From Oscillospiraceae bacterium (GTDB lineage: Bacteria; Bacillota; Clostridia; Oscillospirales; Oscillospiraceae): DNA of 18,642 bases. Each line of letters opens with the position of its first letter. Position 1 is the first letter of the stretch. The position numbers were made by a program, and so were the translations under genes. The notes beneath the pieces were generated by a model, which worked only from the letters and a program-made list of their open reading frames with translations, did not search any database and was not told the origin of the DNA. Below, one piece after another: positions 7,888 through 13,905 of the stretch. The stretch lies in contig JAEETR010000084.1 of the NCBI GenBank assembly GCA_016286595.1, positions 1 through 18,642 of the forward strand, written 5' to 3'.

Positions 7888-9484
7888 ACGCCAGTTCCGC
7901 CTTCTGCCGCGGCGTGAGGCGATCCCAGTATTTTCGTATGAAATACGCCGGGCCGCAGCTCCACGCGTGGCAGAAGCTGTTTATCATCATGGAGCCGTAG
8001 GGGGACGTGTCCGGGGATTCCGGGTCGAAGATCTCGTAGAAGCAGTCGGCCCCGTCGTCGGCCATGGCGCCCCAGTATCCGGCCACGTACTCAAAGCCCT
8101 CGCAATACATGCCGCACTCCATCAGCGCCTTCACGAAATGGTCGTGCATGTAGGGGGTCGTCATCTTCAGGTCGTTGCCGTTTCGCAGAAGCCGTGTGAG
8201 TATATCCCGCGCCCGCTCCCGGTCCGCAGCCCCGGACAGTATCATCCACACCTGGGAGGCATAGGATATCTGCCCGTCTTTGCCGCTCCGGTAAAAGAGC
8301 GCGTCACCGTCCCAGAGAAATCTCTCCGCGGCGGCGATGAGTCTGTCCCGCAGCGAGCGCAGATACCCGGCTCTTTCACCGTCGCCCAGCGCGTCGGCCA
8401 GCGCCGCTGCCTGCCCGGCGGCGTAGATGAACACTCCCTGGGCTCCGGCCTGCTTGCTGAGGTCGTCGTTCCAGTCCAGGAAGCACCACCAGCCCTCGGG
8501 CTCAACGATGAGTCCGTTATCATCCAGCAGCTTTTCCGACAGTTCTATCTGACGGAAGGCGGTGGGCGCCAGGTTCGCGAGGGTCTCCCGGTCCCCCGTC
8601 TCCCGCCAGTAATCGTAAAGGCAGGACACGAAGAAAAGGCTGTAATCGAATAGCCGGGTGTCGTCCACTATGACCCGGGGCTCCGTGAACATGCACGCCC
8701 CGACGCTGCCCTCGTTCTGCGTCACGCCCGCGAAGAGGTACAGGCAACGCCGCACCAGGTCGAGATTTCCGAAGGTGAGATAGTTCACCTGGGCCTGCAG
8801 CCGCAGATCGCCTATCCACAGCCGCCGGTCCCGCTTGGGGCCGTCCTCGAAGACGTCCTGCATGCAGTCCTCCATGGTCTTTACGGCTATGTCGTCCAGC
8901 CGTTTCAGCCGGGGCGGCAGATCCGAAGGGGCCGGTTTGAGCGCGCCTGTGTCGGCGGAGGTGACGGTCCTGCACTCCACGTCCTTCACCACCACCCGGT
9001 ACTTTGGCGAGGTGTCAACGGCCGTGATCTCCAAATATCTGAACGCGTAGCGCCGGGGCATGCTCACCGCAGCGGGCAGCACGTCCACGTGGATGAACTC
9101 CTCCTGCAGCCAGCTTGAGCTGATGGAGCCGGAGTAGGAGGCCGTATCCTCCCCTATCTCACAGGGCCGCTCCCCCAGCTTTATGCGCAGGTGGGCGGGA
9201 GCGTCCGGGGGACTTCCCGCGCTTTCAAGGGTGAAGCTGACGAAGCCCACCCGGTGATCTCCGAAGTCGTAGCACACGCTCTCCCCCTTCCCCAGTTCCC
9301 GGGGCAGGAGGGGGCTGTTCTCGGCCACAGCCTCCCAGCGGTCCCCCCGCTTCTCCATTCTGACCGTCCCGACGGGAGCGCACAGGGCTGACCTGAGGGG
9401 CCGTCTGTACCCCTCGGCCTTTTCAAGAAACGCCTCGTTGAAATTCATGGTGAAATTTTCGATGCTGTTGCGGATATCCGCCAT
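7886..9484 (-). CDS. GH78-like alpha-L-rhamnosidase, cytoplasmic
   Basis: This 532-residue protein looks like a glycoside hydrolase family 78 member, which releases alpha-linked L-rhamnose from pectic rhamnogalacturonan or plant glycosides. A beta-sandwich-like region (about 1-185) precedes an (alpha/alpha)6 barrel. The motif DVFEDGPKRDRRLWIGD places Asp214, Asp219 and Asp226 with the 5- and 7-residue spacing of the three acidic residues characterised in family 78. The middle one, the general acid, is normally Glu and is Asp here. E484 in CFYEIFDPES is the candidate general base, followed by FCHAWSCGP typical of the family. No signal peptide is visible, so it probably acts on imported oligosaccharides or glycosides. 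GGGAGGT at 9491-9497 supports the ATG at 9484. It lies 15 bases downstream of the esterase gene in the same operon. Exact substrate is uncertain. Confidence 0.82.
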   Translation of the reverse strand: MADIRNSIENFTMNFNEAFLEKAEGYRRPLRSALCAPVGTVRMEKRGDRWEAVAENSPLLPRELGKGESVCYDFGDHRVGFVSFTLESAGSPPDAPAHLRIKLGERPCEIGEDTASYSGSISSSWLQEEFIHVDVLPAAVSMPRRYAFRYLEITAVDTSPKYRVVVKDVECRTVTSADTGALKPAPSDLPPRLKRLDDIAVKTMEDCMQDVFEDGPKRDRRLWIGDLRLQAQVNYLTFGNLDLVRRCLYLFAGVTQNEGSVGACMFTEPRVIVDDTRLFDYSLFFVSCLYDYWRETGDRETLANLAPTAFRQIELSEKLLDDNGLIVEPEGWWCFLDWNDDLSKQAGAQGVFIYAAGQAAALADALGDGERAGYLRSLRDRLIAAAERFLWDGDALFYRSGKDGQISYASQVWMILSGAADRERARDILTRLLRNGNDLKMTTPYMHDHFVKALMECGMYCEGFEYVAGYWGAMADDGADCFYEIFDPESPDTSPYGSMMINSFCHAWSCGPAYFIRKYWDRLTPRQKAELA

Positions 9485-9499
9485 GAAAACACCTCCCGG

Positions 9500-11032
9500 T
9501 CAGCGTCCGTATTTTCTGTAAGGGGCCATGGGGTCTTTTTTGATCCCCGTTACGGTGTCGAACACCATGGTCTCCCTGCCGTCGGCCGTAAAGGCGGGCC
9601 ATTCAAGCTCTTGGGTGGAGGGGCTGCCCGTGCGGATGAACTGCGCCCAGGCGTGGGCCATCTTCTCCGACACGCCCTCGCAGCACTCGTGGGCCACTAT
9701 GCGCATCTGCAGGGGCAGGTCCGCCGTATGCCATGCCATCCGGCGCTCCGGCGCTCTTGCGTGGGGCGAGGGGAACGTCACCAGATAGCTGTATACCGTT
9801 CCCGCACCCTTCTCAGCCTTCTCGAGGGCCTGGTTGAAGGAACGGGTCCATCTTCCGCCGCAAAGGCACTGCAGCCGCAGGAGCATGCGGAAGGGATCGT
9901 CGCAGGAGGGATCCAGCGCCCGGAACCGGGCGATGACGTCTCCCGCGTTGTCTTTTGTAATGCCGGGGATCGTGCCGTCGGCCAGACGGTCGGGCAGGTC
10001 GTCCCACGTCAGTTCCTCCGGCTCGCAGAAGGCGCCGCCCTCCTCGGAGGAGGAGCCCACCAGCAGCGGAAGGGACTCGTCTGCCTCAAGATATTTCATA
10101 GCTGCGTTGTACGGCAGGTCCGTATCGTTGGCGCTGGGGCTGAAACGGCGTATGCCCGCCCTGTCGCAGGCGCTCAGTATATCCTGCGCGGGCAGCTCGA
10201 GAAGCTTCTGCCAGTCGCCGCCGATACCCAGCTCGGACATGAGGGCTTTCGCGTTGTCCGTTGCCTCGCCGGAATCCATGCTGCCGGGTATGCCGGAGCC
10301 GCTCTCCACGATGGCGGCGCGGAAAAGGCCCTTTGCCCCATCCATGGCCAGCAGCGTGTTTATCTTGCTGCCTCCGCCGCTCTCTCCCATGACGGTGACC
10401 CTGGCCGGGTCGCCGCCGAAGGCCGCGATGTTGTCCCGCACCCACTCGAGGGCCAGCACCAGGTCAAGTATACCGGCCATGCCGCTGCGCTCGAAGCGTT
10501 TGTCAAAGGCTGACAGATCCAGATACCCGAACACGTTGAGCCGGTGGTTTATCCCCACCGCCACGATGTTCTCCTCCTTGACCCATCTGTCGGCCCCCAG
10601 CACCAGCGTGCCGGAGCCGCCGGCGTAACCGCCGCCGTGGATGTACACCGCTACGGGCCGTTTACGGTCGTCTATGCCCGGAGTGACCACGTCCAGCACG
10701 AGGCAGTTCTCGCTCTGCACCTCGTCCTCACAGCCGAAAAGCTCCCTTTTTCCCCCGGAAAAGTAGTCTCCGAAATCCCAGGACCCGGAGATGCTCGTAC
10801 CAAACTGCATGGCGATGGGTCCGTTCTTCGTGCAGTCAAGCACGCCCTCCCAGTCGCCGACGGCTCTGGGGGGCTGGAAACGTCTGTCGCCGTCCACCCT
10901 GTCGCCGTAGGGTATCCCGCGGAACACCCCCACGCCGTTTCTCCCCTGCCCCTTTACAAGGCCGTGGACGGTACGTACGACGGGTTCCTCATTTGCCACC
11001 ATTCCGTAGATCGGCTTTCCGTAATTGCTCAC
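9500..11032 (-). CDS. Type-B carboxylesterase (para-nitrobenzyl esterase family)
   Basis: This 510-residue alpha/beta hydrolase hydrolyses carboxylic esters. The family marks are present in order: FRGIPYGDRVDGDRRFQPP near the N terminus, the SENCLVLDVVTP segment, the oxyanion-hole HGGGY (132-136), the nucleophile elbow GESGGG with Ser218 (most members have GESAGG), Glu331 in SSSEEGG as the likely acid, and His435 in HTADLP. No signal peptide is visible, so it should be cytoplasmic. The start is GTG at 11030-11032, preceded at six bases by AGGAGGT (11039-11045). It is the first gene of a two-gene operon with the GH78-like enzyme, suggesting removal of acyl groups from rhamnose-containing plant compounds, which is inference. 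Natural substrates cannot be predicted within this family. Confidence 0.9.
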   Translation of the reverse strand: MSNYGKPIYGMVANEEPVVRTVHGLVKGQGRNGVGVFRGIPYGDRVDGDRRFQPPRAVGDWEGVLDCTKNGPIAMQFGTSISGSWDFGDYFSGGKRELFGCEDEVQSENCLVLDVVTPGIDDRKRPVAVYIHGGGYAGGSGTLVLGADRWVKEENIVAVGINHRLNVFGYLDLSAFDKRFERSGMAGILDLVLALEWVRDNIAAFGGDPARVTVMGESGGGSKINTLLAMDGAKGLFRAAIVESGSGIPGSMDSGEATDNAKALMSELGIGGDWQKLLELPAQDILSACDRAGIRRFSPSANDTDLPYNAAMKYLEADESLPLLVGSSSEEGGAFCEPEELTWDDLPDRLADGTIPGITKDNAGDVIARFRALDPSCDDPFRMLLRLQCLCGGRWTRSFNQALEKAEKGAGTVYSYLVTFPSPHARAPERRMAWHTADLPLQMRIVAHECCEGVSEKMAHAWAQFIRTGSPSTQELEWPAFTADGRETMVFDTVTGIKKDPMAPYRKYGR

Positions 11033-11053
11033 GCCGACACCTCCTCGTGAAAG

Positions 11054-11065
11054 CCGCCGAAGCGG
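11054..11065 (-). other. Small UUCG-tetraloop hairpin in the esterase leader
   Basis: On the minus strand the sequence reads CCGC-UUCG-GCGG, a 4-bp stem closed by a C(UUCG)G tetraloop, unusually stable for its size. It lies between the predicted promoter and the AGGAGGT site of the esterase gene. It may stabilise the 5' end of the mRNA; no regulatory role can be claimed. Confidence 0.5.
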
Positions 11066-11081
11066 TATTATTTCTGTTTAT

Positions 11082-11109
11082 ATTTTACCATATCACAGTA
11101 CAAAAACAA
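11082..11109 (-). promoter_or_regulatory. Probable promoter of the esterase-rhamnosidase operon
   Basis: On the minus strand TAAAAT (11082-11087) is preceded by TGG, forming an extended -10. A weak -35, TTGTTT (11104-11109), lies 16 bases upstream. The -35 falls within the U tract of the yitT terminator. Confidence 0.6.
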
Positions 11110-11148
11110 GGCCGGAGGGGGCATTCGCGCCCCCTCCGGCCACTTTTT
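11104..11148. terminator. Terminator after yitT, T-rich on both sides
   Basis: A perfect 13-bp GC-rich stem (11110-11122 with 11129-11141) closes a six-base loop. Minus-strand transcripts run from the stem into TTGTTTTTG, making it the terminator of yitT, whose stop codon is at 11151-11153. T residues at 11144-11148 would let it work in the other direction too. It separates yitT from the esterase operon. Confidence 0.92.
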
Positions 11149-11150
11149 CC

Positions 11151-12059
11151 TTATCTTTCCGAAACGCGTCTGTCCATCTCGTCAAGCTCCTTGACGGGCA
11201 CCGTCACGTCCACGCCCTCAAAGCCCTCGCCGATGACCTCTTTTGATGAGATGAGCGTCACGAAGGCGTCCGGCGCGTACTTTTTGATGAGGTCCTTCAT
11301 CTCGTAAACCTGCCGGGGGGACACCACCACCATGAGCATGTTCTTGTCCTGGAAGGAGTAGGTGCCCTTAACCTGCACCAGAGTGGCGCCCCGGTCCAGC
11401 TGCTCGTGGATCTGCTTTGAAAGGTACGCCGCGTCCACGCTGGTGATGACCTGGAAAAGGTACGCCCTGTTGAAGCCGTTTATGCACCAGTCCGTGACGA
11501 TGGAGCAGGTCACTATGGCAAGTCCGGAGTAGACGCCGGTCTCAAGATTGCCGAAGGTCAGCACGGAGGACACCACCACGACAACGTCCGCCATCATGAC
11601 GAAGGTGCCAAGCGTCAGCACCCGGAAGCGGGTTATGAGGAGCCTGCCCAGCAGGTCCGTGCCGCTGCCGGACACCCTGCCCCGCACCAGCGTGGCGGCG
11701 GCAAGGCCGTTCATGGCGCCGCCGCAGACGGCCGCCATGAAGAGGTTGTCCGTCACATTTGGCACCGCGGCAAATACGTCGATGAAGAAGGAGTATACGG
11801 CGGTGGATATAAGGGCGGACAGGGTATATTTGCCCCCCTCCACCAGAAGCGACCATATGAACACCGGTATGCTGATGATGAACACCACCATGCCGATGCT
11901 GACCCAGGGCAGATAGTAGTTTATCACCATGCCCAGGCCGCCGAAGCCCCCGGCGGCTATGTCGTTGGTTCTGAAAAACAGATTGAAGGCCAGACCGAAC
12001 AGGGCGTTGCCCAGAATGAGGTAGATATACTCCTTCGGTCTTCCGATTATCTTCTTCAC
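11151..12059 (-). CDS. yitT: YitT family membrane protein (DUF161 + DUF2179)
   Basis: The 302-residue protein has about five hydrophobic helices (roughly 11-30, 50-72, 80-98, 107-125, 150-172), with the GNALFGLAFNLFF, AAGGFGGLGM and SGSGTDLLGRL segments typical of the YitT family. A soluble C-terminal domain (about 200-285; LVQVKGTYSFQDKNMLMVVV) matches DUF2179, thought to be a ligand-binding regulatory domain. Firmicutes usually carry several paralogues, and the transported substrate of the family is not established. The start is GTG at 12057-12059, with GGAGGG at 12066-12071. It has its own near-consensus promoter overlapping the end of the ABC-F gene, with a dyad symmetry just after the predicted start site. 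No terminator separates it from the ABC-F gene, so co-transcription is also possible. Confidence 0.93.
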   Translation of the reverse strand: MKKIIGRPKEYIYLILGNALFGLAFNLFFRTNDIAAGGFGGLGMVINYYLPWVSIGMVVFIISIPVFIWSLLVEGGKYTLSALISTAVYSFFIDVFAAVPNVTDNLFMAAVCGGAMNGLAAATLVRGRVSGSGTDLLGRLLITRFRVLTLGTFVMMADVVVVVSSVLTFGNLETGVYSGLAIVTCSIVTDWCINGFNRAYLFQVITSVDAAYLSKQIHEQLDRGATLVQVKGTYSFQDKNMLMVVVSPRQVYEMKDLIKKYAPDAFVTLISSKEVIGEGFEGVDVTVPVKELDEMDRRVSER

Positions 12060-12092
12060 CTGCGTCCCTCCGAAGCACAGTTATATCCGTCA

Positions 12093-12112
12093 TATACCGC
12101 ATATACGGTATA
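12093..12112 (-). promoter_or_regulatory. Candidate operator: dyad at the yitT transcription start
   Basis: TATACCG at 12093-12099 and CGGTATA at 12106-12112 form a perfect 7-6-7 inverted repeat. It begins a few bases downstream of the predicted start site (about 12116) of the yitT promoter, a typical repressor position. It has no U tract, so it is not a terminator. The binding protein is unknown. Confidence 0.5.
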
Positions 12113-12122
12113 CAGCTTGCCC

Positions 12123-12151
12123 ATTATACCCGCACGCGCCGATTTTATCAA
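12123..12151 (-). promoter_or_regulatory. Promoter of yitT
   Basis: On the minus strand TTGATA (12146-12151) and TATAAT (12123-12128) are separated by exactly 17 bases. The -35 box contains the TGA stop codon (12148-12150) of the ABC-F gene. Confidence 0.82.
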
Positions 12152-13632
12152 GGGAGCGCGACGGTTTTCGTTGCGATTTTCTCCGTGAAGACCCTGTCGT
12201 GCTCCACGAACAGCAGCGTGGGTCTGAAGTTCAGGATCAGTTCCTCCAGCTGCGTGCGGGATATCACGTCGATATAGTTCATGGGCTCGTCCCATACGTG
12301 CAGATGTGCGGCCTCGCTCAGCGACCGGGCTATAAGCACCTTTTTCTTCTGTCCGGCGCTGTAATCGGCCATGTCCTTCTCGAACTGCACCCGTTCAAAG
12401 CCCAGCTTGCGCAGGATGGCCAGAAACACGCTCTCATCTATGTCGAACTTCGCACCGTACTCCCGCAGGGAGCCGGACATTTCGGCGCTGTCCTGAGTCA
12501 CGTAGGATATCTTCAGGCCGCTGCCAACCTCCACGGTGCCGGTATGGGGGATATCCTGCCCTGATATGAGCTTGATGATACTTGACTTGCCCGAACCGTT
12601 GGGTCCCATGACGGCCACCCGGTCCCCCCGCTCCACGGTAAAGGTGACGCCCGTGCAGACGGGTCCCACCCCGTAATCCACGATCACGTCACTCAGAAGG
12701 ACGAGGCGGTTTGAGTGATATCGGGGCTGCGTTATCTTCAGAGGGTCCTCCCGCTCGACGTTCTTCAGCAGCTTCTCCTTCTCCTCCGCGGCCCGCTCCC
12801 GGCGGGTCTCGATGGCCTTTGCCCGGGCCATCTGCTTCCGGGATTTCTCCCCCTGATAGGCCCGGGAATTGGGCATGCTCTCGGTGGTGGCACCGCCGTG
12901 CTTCCGGGCTTCCGCTGTATCGGCCCAGCCCGCCTTCTCCCGGGCGCTGTCCCGCAGCTGCCGAATCTCCCGGCCCAGCTTCTCGTTCTGCGCCAGCTCG
13001 AAGGCGTCCTGCCGGTCACGGTTCTGCCGCCACGAGGAGTAGTTGCCCCGCTGCACCTGTATATCTGCTTTGTTTATTGACAGCACGTGGTCTATGCAGC
13101 CGTCAAGAAACGCCCTGTCGTGGGATACGAGAATAAAGCCCTTTTTCGTGCGCAGGTAATCGCTGACCAGCTCCCTGCCCCGCATATCAAGATGGTTGGT
13201 GGGCTCGTCGATGAGCAGGAACGCGTTTTCCCGCAGAAACATGGCCGCCAGCAGCACCTTCGTCCGCTCGCCGCCGGAAAGCGTCCCGTAGGGGCGGTAC
13301 AGCGCCCCCTCCTCCACGTCCAGTTTCCCCAGCTCCCGCACTATCTGCCAATAAGGTACGCCGGGGCACACGCCCTCCACCGCCGCCAAGGCGGTGTCGC
13401 CCGGGTCCGCGGGCTCATAGGGAAAATACTCGAACTCCACCGGAGCGGATATCACGCCGGTATACTCGTACTTCCCCATCAGAAGATTGAGGAACGTCGT
13501 CTTGCCCCTGCCGTTGCGGCCGATGAAGCCCAGCCGCCAGTCCGTGTCTATCTGAAAAGACACGTGCTGGAATATATTGTCGTAACTGCCTTCGTAGGCG
13601 AAGGTCAGGTCGGAAACGTCTATAAGTGCCAT
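12148..13632 (-). CDS. Lsa-type ABC-F ribosome-protection ATPase
   Basis: This 494-residue protein has two ABC domains and no membrane segment, as in ABC-F translation factors. The first has Walker A GRNGRGKT (38-45), signature LSGGE (118-122) and Walker B LLIDEPTNHLD (139-149). The second has GPNGSGKS (343-350), an altered signature YSAGQ (424-428) and WDEPMNYID (447-455). The basic, glutamate-rich linker (about 205-295) contains FELAQNEKLGREIRQLRDSA and KAIETRRERAAEEKEKLLK. From memory the layout and wording follow Lsa(A) and relatives closely, including the DWRLGFIGRNGRGKTT start, TKKGFILVSHDRAF and the DEPxNYxD second Walker B. Those proteins displace lincosamides, pleuromutilins and streptogramin A from the ribosome. 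Resistance here is inferred, not shown. GGAGG at 13639-13643 supports the ATG at 13630-13632. An attenuator leader lies upstream. Confidence 0.9.
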   Translation of the reverse strand: MALIDVSDLTFAYEGSYDNIFQHVSFQIDTDWRLGFIGRNGRGKTTFLNLLMGKYEYTGVISAPVEFEYFPYEPADPGDTALAAVEGVCPGVPYWQIVRELGKLDVEEGALYRPYGTLSGGERTKVLLAAMFLRENAFLLIDEPTNHLDMRGRELVSDYLRTKKGFILVSHDRAFLDGCIDHVLSINKADIQVQRGNYSSWRQNRDRQDAFELAQNEKLGREIRQLRDSAREKAGWADTAEARKHGGATTESMPNSRAYQGEKSRKQMARAKAIETRRERAAEEKEKLLKNVEREDPLKITQPRYHSNRLVLLSDVIVDYGVGPVCTGVTFTVERGDRVAVMGPNGSGKSSIIKLISGQDIPHTGTVEVGSGLKISYVTQDSAEMSGSLREYGAKFDIDESVFLAILRKLGFERVQFEKDMADYSAGQKKKVLIARSLSEAAHLHVWDEPMNYIDVISRTQLEELILNFRPTLLFVEHDRVFTEKIATKTVALP

Positions 13633-13646
13633 ATCATACCTCCGGA

Positions 13647-13687
13647 AAACAAAAATCGGTCACGGGAACAGCTGTCCCGTGACCGAT
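13647..13687 (-). terminator. Attenuator terminator directly upstream of the ABC-F gene
   Basis: A perfect 13-bp stem (13675-13687 with 13655-13667) closes a seven-base loop and on the minus strand runs into TTTTTG TTTT (13655-13646). The ABC-F ribosome binding site (13639-13643) begins only three bases later. It lies between the promoter (13804-13832) and the gene, so it should stop most transcription before the coding region. Bases 13660-13668 can instead pair with 13733-13742. Confidence 0.9.
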
Positions 13688-13729
13688 GAAATGGGCATAA
13701 TAAGGCCGCACATGGGTCAAATAGGCGCA

Positions 13730-13767
13730 CTTTTCCCGCTGATGCAACAAATCGTCAGCAAGAAAAG
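13730..13767 (-). ncRNA. Leader hairpin 1 of the ABC-F attenuator (anti-antiterminator)
   Basis: On the minus strand CUUUUCUUGCUGA (13767-13755) pairs along its full length with UCAGCGGGAAAAG (13742-13730), a 13-bp stem with two adjacent U-G pairs and a 12-base loop. The 5' arm is the last four sense codons' worth of the leader peptide and its stop codon, so a ribosome held there would keep the hairpin open. The freed 3' arm (UCAGCGGGAA, 13742-13733) can pair with UUCCCGUGA (13668-13660), nine pairs with one bulged G, which would break the terminator. Confidence 0.75.
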
Positions 13768-13775
13768 CGATACAT
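13755..13775 (-). CDS. Leader peptide MYRFSC upstream of the ABC-F gene
   Basis: A six-codon frame starts at ATG 13773-13775 and stops at TGA 13755-13757. AAGGGG at 13783-13788 lies seven bases upstream of the ATG, a good ribosome binding site. The predicted transcript starts near 13797. The peptide reads Met-Tyr-Arg-Phe-Ser-Cys. Its last codons and stop form the 5' arm of leader hairpin 1. Short leader peptides whose translation stalls on drug-bound ribosomes are the known control element of many antibiotic-resistance ABC-F genes in Firmicutes; that this one works so is inference from the layout. Confidence 0.68.
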   Translation of the reverse strand: MYRFSC

Positions 13776-13803
13776 CCTTTCACCCCTTTATCAAGATACG
13801 TAT

Positions 13804-13832
13804 ATTATACCGTCCGGTGCGTCGTTTGTCAA
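13804..13832 (-). promoter_or_regulatory. Consensus promoter for the ABC-F leader and gene
   Basis: On the minus strand TTGACA (13827-13832) and TATAAT (13804-13809) are both perfect consensus hexamers with a 17-base spacer. Transcription should start near 13797, giving a leader of about 165 bases. Such a strong constitutive promoter fits control by termination rather than initiation. Confidence 0.93.
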
Positions 13833-13844
13833 ATGGCGGAAACA

Positions 13845-13856
13845 GCGCCGTGGCGC
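13845..13856. promoter_or_regulatory. 12-bp dyad GCGCC-GT-GGCGC between divergent promoters
   Basis: GCGCC (13845-13849) and GGCGC (13852-13856) form a perfect inverted repeat with a two-base centre. It covers the -35 position of the glycosylase promoter and lies just upstream of the ABC-F -35 box, so a bound protein could affect both. It is short and GC-rich, so chance is a real alternative. Confidence 0.3.
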
Positions 13857-13870
13857 AAAGGCGGGAAATG

Positions 13871-13879
13871 TGGTACAAT
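13871..13879 (+). promoter_or_regulatory. Extended -10 promoter for the DNA glycosylase gene
   Basis: TGG followed by TACAAT (13874-13879) makes an extended -10 element. No recognisable -35 lies 17 bases upstream. The start would be near 13886, about 20 bases before the ATG. Confidence 0.5.
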
Positions 13880-13905
13880 AGCGTAAATCGTCAGCGAGGT
13901 GGGCC

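Noticed and set aside
13635..13783. Alternative 49-codon GTG-started frame covering the whole ABC-F leader on the minus strand
   Set aside because: The only purine-rich stretch overlaps the GTG itself and leaves no proper ribosome-site spacing. The MYRFSC frame has a correctly placed AAGGGG. The long frame is open only because the leader is short.
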